In this document: one piece after another, positions 38,131 through 45,761 of the stretch | How positions within the stretch are numbered: the stretch's first letter is position 1 | Layout of the letters: every line of letters begins with the position of its first letter | From: an uncultured bacterium | GTDB taxonomy: Bacteria; Dictyoglomota; Dictyoglomia; Dictyoglomales; Dictyoglomaceae | Reading direction: 5' to 3' | DNA length: 64,000 nt | NCBI GenBank assembly: GCA_938034905.1 | Contig: CALHLF010000011.1 | Coordinates: 22,348 to 86,347, forward strand | The notes under the pieces: model-generated | The model's database searches: none | What the model was told of the DNA's origin: nothing | Seen by the model: only the letters and a program-made list of their open reading frames with translations | Made by a program: the position numbers and the translations under genes

Positions 38131-38949
38131 TTGCCACTAACTGGTAATTTAAGAGAATTTGATCTTGCCTCCCTAATTCAGTTTATGAGTGGAAAATCAG
38201 AAACAGGAGTATTAGTTATTCAAAGAAGTTATAGGAGTGGAAATATATATTTTAGAAATGGAAGGGTAATTCATGCCCAAGCAAGAAATTTGATGGGAAT
38301 GGATGCCTTTTTTGATCTTTTTACCTGGAATGAAGGAAATTTTGAGTTTAAATCAGAAAGTTTACCTAATATTCCTATAACTATAGATCTTTCTTCCGAA
38401 GCTTTAATATTGGAAGCTGCAAGAGTTATCGATGAATGGCAATCAAAAAGGCAACAACTTAAATCTTTAACCTGTGTACCCTACTTTGTAAGTCCTGAGT
38501 TTGCTATTCCTTCTGCAGTTCAGGTTTTACTTCTAAGAAAAAAACCAGAAACAATGACTTATGAGGAAAAAGAAAGGTTAGTTTTAGCTAATATAGATGG
38601 AAGAAGAGATTTTGCAACAATTGCTCGAATGAGTGGTGTAGTCACCTTAATGGCCATAAGTGTTGTTTTAGAAAATATTTCCTTAGGAAGGTTAGCTATC
38701 AGAGATTTAGTTGATTTACAAGAGATAGTTCCAGAGCTTTCAGGTAGTGTAACTTCTCCCTTTACACCTGTTCAGAAAATGATAAAAGCTATAGATGGAA
38801 ATAGAAATCTTGAGGAAATTCTCTTGGAAATTGAAGAAGAAAGAGGTAAAATTATTCCAGAATTTGTAAATCTTGTTAAAGCAAGGAGAATAAGGTTAAA
38901 AAAAGGAAGTGAATATCTTAGTAGATTAGAACAGGAGAGGTTATATTAA
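38131..38949 (+). CDS. DUF4388 domain protein (PatA N-terminal-like)
   Basis: A 272-residue protein with TTG start behind AAAGGAGAG. Residues 1-100 are a DUF4388/PATAN domain: GNLREFDLASLIQFMSGKSETGVLVI, then GNIYFRNGRVIHAQA and AFFDLFTWNEGNFEF. PATAN-type domains occur in response-regulator and gliding or phototaxis proteins and are thought to mediate protein contacts. The remaining half has repeated winged-helix-like units (RRDFATIARMSGVVTLMAISVVLE, KAIDGNRNLEEILLEIEEE). No receiver domain is attached. A signalling adaptor role is a guess. Confidence 0.78.
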   Translation: MPLTGNLREFDLASLIQFMSGKSETGVLVIQRSYRSGNIYFRNGRVIHAQARNLMGMDAFFDLFTWNEGNFEFKSESLPNIPITIDLSSEALILEAARVIDEWQSKRQQLKSLTCVPYFVSPEFAIPSAVQVLLLRKKPETMTYEEKERLVLANIDGRRDFATIARMSGVVTLMAISVVLENISLGRLAIRDLVDLQEIVPELSGSVTSPFTPVQKMIKAIDGNRNLEEILLEIEEERGKIIPEFVNLVKARRIRLKKGSEYLSRLEQERLY

Positions 38950-38954
38950 TAAAA

Positions 38955-40358
38955 ATGAGATATGATGTAATTATTATAGGTGGAGGACCGGCAGGTATTT
39001 TTAGTGCTTTGACATTAGTAAATTCCCAAAGGTCTTTGAAGATTTTGTTAATAGAAAAAGGGGACATAACAAACAAAAGAGTTTGTCCTGCTCAGATAGA
39101 TCATAAAACTTGTATTTTATGTCCTCGATGCTCATTAGTATCAGGGTGGGGCGGAGCAGGAGCTTTTAGTGATGGAAAGCTTACTTTTTCCACAGAAGTT
39201 GGAGGTTGGCTTAAGGAGTATATAGGAGAAAAGAAACTTTTGGATCTTATGAACTTAGTAGATAAAATATATATAAACTTTGGTGCAAATCAACCCCTCA
39301 TAAAGCCAGATCCAGAAATTTTTGAGAAATTCCAGAAAAGGGCAATCTCAGCAGATTTAAGGCTTGTCTATTTTGCTATTAGACATTTAGGAACGGAAAA
39401 TTGTGCCCCCATTCTTCTAAACATGTATGAATATCTTAAGGATAAAATTGATATTATTTTAAATAAGCAAGTAGCTAAATTATTAGTAGACAGTGGAAAG
39501 ATATATGGTGTTGAGTTAGAGAATGGAGATATTTATTTTAGCGACTTTGTTATTGTTGCACCCGGAAGAGAAGGTGCAAAATGGCTAAGTGAAGAAGGGA
39601 AGAGAATTGGTCTTTCTTGGAGTATTAATCCTGTAGATATTGGGGTTAGGGTAGAGATTCCTGCAATAGTTATGAAGGAATTAACTGATCATCTCTACGA
39701 AGCGAAATTTATATATTATACAAAAACCTTTGATGATAAAGTGAGAACTTTTTGTATGAACCCATACGGAGAGGTTGTTATGGAGCAAAATGAGGGGATA
39801 ATATCTGTTAATGGTCATAGTTTTGCAGAGAAGAAAACAGAAAATACAAATTTTGCAATTCTAGTCTCAAAGAGTTTTACAGAGCCCTTTAAAGATCCGA
39901 TTTCTTATGGAAGGGCAATTGGAAGTTTAGCAAATCTTTTAAGTAATGGAATAATTCTTCAAAGATTGGGAGATTTATTAGCAGGAAGAAGATCTACTTG
40001 GGATAGACTACAAAAGGGAATGGTAGTTCCAACTTTAAAAGAAGCAATTCCTGGAGATCTAAGTTTAGTTTTACCTTATAGATATTTGGTAAATATTATT
40101 GAGATGCTTCAGGCTTTAGATAAAGTAACTCCTGGGGTTTATTCTCGACATACTTTATTATATGGAGTAGAAGTAAAATTTTATTCTGCAAGGGTAAAAC
40201 TTTCTTCCTCTTTGGAGACAGAAGTAAAAAATCTTTTTGCAATTGGAGATGGTGCAGGAATTACAAGGGGTTTAACTCAAGCTTCCTGTTCTGGAATATT
40301 GGTAGGGCAAGAGATATTAAGAAGATTATCTCTTCCTCTTCCATCATTTAGATTTTAA
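38955..40358 (+). CDS. FAD-dependent oxidoreductase (COG2509-like)
   Basis: A 467-residue flavoprotein. The N-terminal FAD fold is VIIIGGGPAGIFSALTLV. A cysteine-rich stretch follows (VCPAQIDHKTCILCPRCSLVSGWGGAGAFSDGKL region, encoded at about 39084-39186), which is typical of the uncharacterised dehydrogenase family COG2509. The C-terminal FAD motif is LFAIGDGAGITRGLTQASCSG. The substrate is unknown. Its last 11 bases overlap the convergent amidohydrolase gene. Confidence 0.85.
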   Translation: MRYDVIIIGGGPAGIFSALTLVNSQRSLKILLIEKGDITNKRVCPAQIDHKTCILCPRCSLVSGWGGAGAFSDGKLTFSTEVGGWLKEYIGEKKLLDLMNLVDKIYINFGANQPLIKPDPEIFEKFQKRAISADLRLVYFAIRHLGTENCAPILLNMYEYLKDKIDIILNKQVAKLLVDSGKIYGVELENGDIYFSDFVIVAPGREGAKWLSEEGKRIGLSWSINPVDIGVRVEIPAIVMKELTDHLYEAKFIYYTKTFDDKVRTFCMNPYGEVVMEQNEGIISVNGHSFAEKKTENTNFAILVSKSFTEPFKDPISYGRAIGSLANLLSNGIILQRLGDLLAGRRSTWDRLQKGMVVPTLKEAIPGDLSLVLPYRYLVNIIEMLQALDKVTPGVYSRHTLLYGVEVKFYSARVKLSSSLETEVKNLFAIGDGAGITRGLTQASCSGILVGQEILRRLSLPLPSFRF

Positions 40359-41874
40359 TATCTTCTTTTTTATAAACCAATTTTCCCCTTGAGATAGTTG
40401 CAATTACCTCAAGAGATGAATAAAAGTCCTTTGGATTTACTGAAAGGGGATCTTTATTGAGGAATACAATATCGGCAATTTTCCCAGAACTCAAAGAACC
40501 TTTCTTCTTTTCAAGAAATGCTAAATAAGCTCCGTTATATGTAAAAATCTTCAATGCCTCTCCTATACTTAAACTTTCCTTAGGATTTGGATGGTTTATA
40601 GCGGAGTGAATTCCCAGTAAAGGATCTAAAGGAGTAATTGAACTATCAGAACCACCTCCAATAGTTATACCTGAATCCAAAAGTTCCCTTAGTGGAATTA
40701 TCCTTTTTGCTCTTTCCTTTCCTAAATAATTTTCATAGAGTTTCCCTTCCCCTCCCCAAAAATGAAGAAAACTTGGCTGAACTGAAATATTTAATCCTAA
40801 ATCTCGTGCAAGCTCTATATGTTCTATTTTTGGATATTCAAAATGCTCAATTCTATGCCTATGATCTTCTTTAGGGTAATTTTTTAAAATCTTTTTATAG
40901 GTTTTAAGAAGAAGATCAATACCTCTATCTCCTACTGCATGAAAGGCTATTTGAAGCCCATCATTATGAGCAGATTTTATAAAATTCTCTAAGGTATTTG
41001 ATTCCCAATATAATATTCCATAATTATTTTCATCTCCATAATATGGTTCAAAAAAAGCTGCAGTTTTACTACTTACAGACCCATCTATAAGGAGACATCC
41101 ACCAATTCTTGGAAGATTTATTGATTTTACCTTAGAGATTGATGTGGTTTGATAGTAAATTACTAATTGTAGAGGGAGATAATGTTCAATTCCCAATAAA
41201 AGGTTTGGAGTATTAGGTGGAGAGGTGTACCCCCCTTCTAAAGCATGAATAGTAGTTATTCCCTTCTCTATAGCTTTTCTTGCAACTTTTATTATTCCTT
41301 TAATCAATAGAGATGGATCAATTTTTTGATAAACCTTTCCTATAGCTATTTGATGAGCCTTTGCTTTTAAAATATTATCTTCCTTTCCCTCTATAAAGGG
41401 AATATCTAAAAATTCCTCTGCTAAGGTATTAATTATACTGGAATGGGAATCTTTCCTAATAATAAAAACAGGGTGATAGGGGAAATATCTATCTAATTCT
41501 TCCCTTTTTATATCTCTTTTCTCTTCAACATTTTGAGGATCAAATTCTTTTGCGACAATCCACTCTCTCTTTGGAATATTATCCCTTATAGCTTCTAATG
41601 TCTTAATTATATCCTTTATCGAAGTAAACTTACTAAGATCTAAAAAAATCTCAGAAAGAGCAGTACTAGCTAAGTGTACATGAGAATCAATAAAGCCTGG
41701 TAGTCCATAAAAAGGAGAAAGGTCAAGAACTTCAAAGTCTAAAGACTCTGGTGGATTTCCCTTTCCCAAGTCAATTATTAGATCATTTCTAACTATAATC
41801 CAATTTACTTCTGGATTATTCTCATCCTGAGTATAAATTTTATTACCAATTATTAATATTTTTCTCTCAGGCAT
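40348..41874 (-). CDS. Amidohydrolase, YtcJ-like (Amidohydro_3)
   Basis: A 508-residue TIM-barrel metal hydrolase. Marks are the first metal motif PGFIDSHVHLAST, a lysine/glutamate region near GIEHY, and AFHAVGDRGIDLLLKTYKKI with HRIEHFEYPKIE after it. GGSDSSITPLDPLLGIHSAI is the fourth-strand Asp region, and the C-terminal composite beta domain ends GKIADIVFLNKDPL. YtcJ-type enzymes act on N-formyl or N-acyl amides; the natural substrate here is unknown. A TATAAT lies 6 bases before the ATG and there is no Shine-Dalgarno sequence. Confidence 0.88.
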   Translation of the reverse strand: MPERKILIIGNKIYTQDENNPEVNWIIVRNDLIIDLGKGNPPESLDFEVLDLSPFYGLPGFIDSHVHLASTALSEIFLDLSKFTSIKDIIKTLEAIRDNIPKREWIVAKEFDPQNVEEKRDIKREELDRYFPYHPVFIIRKDSHSSIINTLAEEFLDIPFIEGKEDNILKAKAHQIAIGKVYQKIDPSLLIKGIIKVARKAIEKGITTIHALEGGYTSPPNTPNLLLGIEHYLPLQLVIYYQTTSISKVKSINLPRIGGCLLIDGSVSSKTAAFFEPYYGDENNYGILYWESNTLENFIKSAHNDGLQIAFHAVGDRGIDLLLKTYKKILKNYPKEDHRHRIEHFEYPKIEHIELARDLGLNISVQPSFLHFWGGEGKLYENYLGKERAKRIIPLRELLDSGITIGGGSDSSITPLDPLLGIHSAINHPNPKESLSIGEALKIFTYNGAYLAFLEKKKGSLSSGKIADIVFLNKDPLSVNPKDFYSSLEVIATISRGKLVYKKEDIKI

Positions 41875-41880
41875 GTAAAA

Positions 41881-41886
41881 ATTATA
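41881..41886 (-). promoter_or_regulatory. Candidate -10 box of the amidohydrolase gene (leaderless)
   Basis: Minus-strand TATAAT (41886 to 41881) ends 6 bases before the A of the start codon at 41874, which would itself be base +1. No -35 consensus at the right distance and no ribosome binding site is visible. Confidence 0.5.
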
Positions 41887-41905
41887 TCATAAATCTACTT
41901 TATTT

Positions 41906-41934
41906 TTGACAATATCAAGAATTTAATTTAAACT
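41906..41934 (+). promoter_or_regulatory. Candidate promoter of the Fur-family gene
   Basis: TTGACA at 41906-41911, 17-base spacer, TAAACT at 41929-41934. It lies about 20 bases before the Fur-family start, with the SD AAAGGAGGA in between. Confidence 0.5.
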
Positions 41935-41953
41935 ATTATTAAAGGAGGACAAA

Positions 41954-42334
41954 ATGTATAGAGAGACTAAACAAAGGAAAATTATAGAAGATATTATTAA
42001 AAATACAAGAGAGCATCCCGATGCTCTTTGGGTATTTCAAAAGGCTCAAGAGAAAACATCAAAAATAAGTCTTGGTACTGTATATAGGACATTAGAGTTG
42101 TTAGTAAGAGAAGGAAAGATTAATAAATTTTATGATACTAGTGCAGTAGCAAGGTTTGATAGCAATCCAAACCCTCATCATCATTTAATTTGCAAAATAT
42201 GTGGAAAGATAATAGATTGGCATGATGAGAATCTTGATAAAAGAATTGAAGAAATTGGGAAGGTAAATAAGTTTAAAGATATAACTTCTGAGATATTTAT
42301 ATATGGAATCTGTCCTGAATGCCAAAGGAAATAA
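41954..42334 (+). CDS. Fur-family transcriptional regulator (PerR-like)
   Basis: A 126-residue metalloregulator. The N-terminal winged helix includes KISLGTVYRTLELLVREGKI. The metal site region is RFDSNPNPHHHLICKICGKIIDW, and the structural zinc cysteines are CKIC and CPEC near the C-terminus. The spacing is as in PerR/Fur. The metal sensed (iron, peroxide via iron, or zinc) cannot be fixed from sequence, though the NPHHHLIC form is common in PerR proteins. It heads a run of signalling and repair genes; the next gene begins after 3 bases. Confidence 0.9.
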   Translation: MYRETKQRKIIEDIIKNTREHPDALWVFQKAQEKTSKISLGTVYRTLELLVREGKINKFYDTSAVARFDSNPNPHHHLICKICGKIIDWHDENLDKRIEEIGKVNKFKDITSEIFIYGICPECQRK

Positions 42335-42337
42335 ATA

Positions 42338-43009
42338 ATGAGAATTAGTGAGTTATATTTCCTTTTCTTATCAATAATTTTATGTATCTTTTTGTTTATA
42401 AAAACCTTTTGGACCTCAATAATAGGAATAGTTTTGATAATTATCATGAACTTTTTATACTATAGAAAATTAAAGAAATTTACTCCAAAGTCCTTATCAT
42501 CTGAATCTCTAATTTACGATCCTCTCACGGGGTTAGTGAATTCGGCTTATTTCCGACATCATTTAACAGAAGATTTTTTGAAAGCTAAAAGAAAAAATAG
42601 GCCTCTTTCTATACTGATGTTTGATATAGATCACTTTAAAGATATAAATCTAAATCTTGGATATCATTTTGGCGATTTACTTTTAAAGGAGATAGCTCAA
42701 ATTGTAAGTTCATGTATAAGAACTTCTGATGTTTTTTCCTACTTTGGTGGAGATAATTTTGGTATTATTTTAAATGATACAGATCAAGATTGTGGAAAGA
42801 AAATTGGAGAAAGAATAATAAATAAGCTTACTTCTTCCCCTATAGTTATTAAGGTTAACAAAAGGGAGGAAAAGATTCATTTTACTATAAGTATGGCAGG
42901 AGCTTCTTTATCTTCTGATTTAGAAACACCTTTGGATTTATTAAATAAAGTAAGAAAAAATCTTGAAAAAGCCAAAATTCAAGGGGGAAATACTTTTATT
43001 TTTGAATAG
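42338..43009 (+). CDS. Membrane-bound GGDEF diguanylate cyclase with variant active-site motif
   Basis: A 223-residue protein. Two N-terminal membrane spans (about 5-22 and 24-42) with no sensor domain between them are followed by a GGDEF domain from about residue 60. The signature is GGDNF (137-141) instead of GGDEF or GGEEF. The metal-binding MFDIDHFKDIN region is intact, and an inhibitory RxxD site (RTSD, 128-131) lies exactly five residues before the signature. The Asn at the fourth signature position may reduce or abolish c-di-GMP synthesis, so it could be an enzyme or only a c-di-GMP or GTP sensor. Confidence 0.87.
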   Translation: MRISELYFLFLSIILCIFLFIKTFWTSIIGIVLIIIMNFLYYRKLKKFTPKSLSSESLIYDPLTGLVNSAYFRHHLTEDFLKAKRKNRPLSILMFDIDHFKDINLNLGYHFGDLLLKEIAQIVSSCIRTSDVFSYFGGDNFGIILNDTDQDCGKKIGERIINKLTSSPIVIKVNKREEKIHFTISMAGASLSSDLETPLDLLNKVRKNLEKAKIQGGNTFIFE

Positions 43010-44443
43010 ATGGGAACATTATCTAAGGATCCTATATTTCTTTTAGAGGAATTTAAAAATTATACTTCATATTTACCTCTAATTGCCGATCTTATTGCAT
43101 CAGACCTTTACCTCTATCAGCCTGCTCCTGATCTTTGTGCAGGAGTTTTGGTTGCAGAGGCAAGGCCAAGAAGTGTTCCACCCCTTTCTATAAGACAGGA
43201 GATAGGAAAGATTGTATTTGATACTGATGATCCTGGCCTGATGGAAATATTATATAAAGGTAAAAAACACTACAAGACTACTGGAGTTATTATTGGAGGA
43301 TTTCCTGCAGAAGAAGAAATCTTTCCCCTTAAAAAGGGAAATAAAACTATAGGGGCCTTAAAAATATCAAGAAATTTACTTATTCATAATGAATTTCCTT
43401 ATAATATAAAAGCTTTTAAAGAAGCTTCCTATTGGCTTATAAAGTCATTATTAAAGGGAGAATTAAATTGGAAGGGATTTATTGAGCCTATTGAAGAGCA
43501 GGAAAGCATTTTAATATTAGATAGAGATGGAATAATTCTTTTTGCAAATCTTCCTGGTATGAGACTATTTAGGAGTCTTGGAGAAATTGGTAATATTTGG
43601 GGAAAAAAAATAAAAGATGAATTTTTTAATAGATTTATAAATGAAAATGCTAAGAGTCTATCTGCTTTTGGAGAGGAAACCTTTGAAGAAATTGAAGATG
43701 AAAAAAGAATTTTCTATAAAAGAATTCTTCCTATTTCGAAAGATAATGAAAATCCATGGAGATATTATTTTTTAGTTAGAGAGATAACAGAAATTAGAGA
43801 AAAGGAAAAGGAATTAAGATTTAAATCGGTATTATTAAAAGAAATACATCATCGAGTTAAAAATAACCTTCAAACTATTGCCAGTCTTCTTAGAATTCAA
43901 ATGAGAAGAATTGATTCAGAATCTGCTAAGATGATATTACAAGAAAGTATTAATAGAATAAATAGTATTGCTTTAGTTCACGAATCTCTTTCTCGTTTTG
44001 AAGATGATAGAGTTGATATAATAGAGGTTGCTGGAAAACTTATGAACGCTTTTAAGCAAACTTATGAACAATTTCCTTATGAGTTTATTTTGAAAAAAAG
44101 TAGAAAAAAGTTATTTTTACCTTCAAAGGAAGCAACTTCTGCAAGTTTAATAATAAATGAACTTTTGCAAAATGCAGTAAAGCATGGAATTAATAATGAA
44201 GATAAGATTGATATAAACTTGTCTATTGATATGGACAAATATAATATTATATTTGAGGTTTCTAATAAGGGAAATAACTCTTCCTTTGAAACGAATATCT
44301 CAAAGGGAAGTTTAGGATTACAGTTGGTTCAAATGTTAGTAGAAGAGGAATTGAAGGGTAAGTTGGAAATATATGCTAAGGATAATGAATTTAAAGTTAA
44401 AGTAATATTCCCAAAGATAATAGGAGGAACTAAACATGTCTAA
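43010..44443 (+). CDS. Sensor histidine kinase, HisKA_2 type (PdtaS-like)
   Basis: A 477-residue cytoplasmic kinase. The N-terminal ~150 residues resemble the H_kinase_N/GAF-like domain of actinobacterial PdtaS (SDLYLYQPAPDLCAGVLVAEARP). A PAS-like segment follows (about 165-260, ILILDRDGIILFANLPGMRLF). The HisKA_2 motif LLKEIHHRVKNNLQTIASLL has the phosphoacceptor His at 280 or 281. The HATPase domain has IINELLQNAVKHG (N box) and SLGLQLVQMLVEEEL (G box). No membrane span. No response regulator or ANTAR-domain gene is adjacent, so its partner lies elsewhere. It overlaps miaB by 8 bases. Confidence 0.88.
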   Translation: MGTLSKDPIFLLEEFKNYTSYLPLIADLIASDLYLYQPAPDLCAGVLVAEARPRSVPPLSIRQEIGKIVFDTDDPGLMEILYKGKKHYKTTGVIIGGFPAEEEIFPLKKGNKTIGALKISRNLLIHNEFPYNIKAFKEASYWLIKSLLKGELNWKGFIEPIEEQESILILDRDGIILFANLPGMRLFRSLGEIGNIWGKKIKDEFFNRFINENAKSLSAFGEETFEEIEDEKRIFYKRILPISKDNENPWRYYFLVREITEIREKEKELRFKSVLLKEIHHRVKNNLQTIASLLRIQMRRIDSESAKMILQESINRINSIALVHESLSRFEDDRVDIIEVAGKLMNAFKQTYEQFPYEFILKKSRKKLFLPSKEATSASLIINELLQNAVKHGINNEDKIDINLSIDMDKYNIIFEVSNKGNNSSFETNISKGSLGLQLVQMLVEEELKGKLEIYAKDNEFKVKVIFPKIIGGTKHV

Positions 44444-45758
44444 GTATTATATTCTTACTTACGGATGTCAAATGAATAAGTCAGATTCAGAAAAATATGC
44501 AGGGATTTTTGAATCCTTAGGATATAAGTCTGCAGAATTTATTGAAGATGCAGATGTAATTCTTCTTAATACCTGTTCCGTAAGAGAAAAAGCAGAAGAA
44601 AAAGTAATCGGAAAATTAGGAGAATTAAAAAAAATAAAGGTTAAAAAACCAAATATCTTAATAGGAATTGCAGGATGTATGGCCCAAAGAGTTGGAGAAG
44701 AATTCCTGAATAAATTCCCTTATATAGATTTTATATTAGGAAGTTATAGTTTTTCAAAACTTCCTCTTGTATTAAGAAATCTTTCCCTTGAAAGAAAACC
44801 TCAAATAATTATTGAAAAGGATCCAATTCCAGAAGATATTCCTTGGTATCTATCAAAAAGAGAATCATCTTTTCAAGCTTGGATACCAATAATTTATGGT
44901 TGTAATAATTTCTGTACCTACTGTATTGTGCCCTATCTCAGAGGAAGAGAGAAAAGTAGACCTAAAGAAGATATTATTGAAGAAGCAAAAAATCTTGCCC
45001 AAAGAGGAGTAGTCGAGATTACTCTTTTGGGACAAAATGTAGATTCCTATGGGAAAGATTTAGGAAATACAGATTTAGCTGATCTTTTAGAAGAATTACA
45101 CAAAATAGATGGAATAAAAAGAATAAGGTTTTTAACCTCTCATCCTCGAGATGTATCATTAAAACTAATTAACACTGTAGCAAAGTTAGAGAAAGTATGT
45201 CCTCATTGGCATCTTCCCTTACAGGCTGGCTCCAATAGAATTTTACAAAAAATGAGAAGAGGATATACCTATGAAGAGTATTATGAACTTATTAATCTAA
45301 TAAGAAAGATTATTCCTTATTCGTCTTTTTCTACAGATATTATTGTAGGATTTCCTGGAGAAGAAGAGGAAGATTTTGAGAAGACTCGTAAGGCATTAGA
45401 AGAAATTAAATTTGATACAGTAAATCTTGCTATATATTCCAAAAGACCAGGAACTGTTGCCGAAAAATTTGATGATCCTATTCCTTATGAAAAGAAAAAG
45501 GAGTGGTTTAATGAACTGGAGAATCTTCAAAGAAGAATAATATTAGAAAAAAATGAGAATCTTGTGGGAAAAGAGGAGATAATTCTTGCAGAAGATGTTA
45601 ATCCTAAGAACCCTGAGGAAATTTTGGGAAGAACTCAAAATTATAGAATTGTTTTCTTTAAGGGAGAAAGAAAAAATTTAGGTAAATTCTTTCTTGTTAA
45701 AATAATAAAGGCTGGATTATGGTCTTTAAAGGGAGAGATTGTTAAGGAGCTGAAGTAA
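44436..45758 (+). CDS. miaB: tRNA-2-methylthio-N6-dimethylallyladenosine synthase
   Basis: A radical-SAM methylthiotransferase that modifies i6A37 of tRNAs reading UNN codons. It has 440 residues. The N-terminal UPF0004 domain has cysteines in TYGCQMNKSDSE, NTCSVREKAEEK and GCMAQR. The radical SAM motif is CNNFCTYC in YGCNNFCTYCIVPYLRGREKS, and the C-terminal region is a TRAM domain. MiaA, which makes the i6A substrate, is encoded three genes downstream. RimO and MtaB are related but differ in these motifs. Confidence 0.95.
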   Translation: MSKYYILTYGCQMNKSDSEKYAGIFESLGYKSAEFIEDADVILLNTCSVREKAEEKVIGKLGELKKIKVKKPNILIGIAGCMAQRVGEEFLNKFPYIDFILGSYSFSKLPLVLRNLSLERKPQIIIEKDPIPEDIPWYLSKRESSFQAWIPIIYGCNNFCTYCIVPYLRGREKSRPKEDIIEEAKNLAQRGVVEITLLGQNVDSYGKDLGNTDLADLLEELHKIDGIKRIRFLTSHPRDVSLKLINTVAKLEKVCPHWHLPLQAGSNRILQKMRRGYTYEEYYELINLIRKIIPYSSFSTDIIVGFPGEEEEDFEKTRKALEEIKFDTVNLAIYSKRPGTVAEKFDDPIPYEKKKEWFNELENLQRRIILEKNENLVGKEEIILAEDVNPKNPEEILGRTQNYRIVFFKGERKNLGKFFLVKIIKAGLWSLKGEIVKELK

Positions 45759-45761
45759 ACC

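Noticed and set aside
41881..41895. PerR/Fur box near the Fur-family gene (ATTATATCATAAAT)
   Set aside because: The match to a palindromic box is poor and the AT-rich sequence already serves as the -10 box of the opposite gene.
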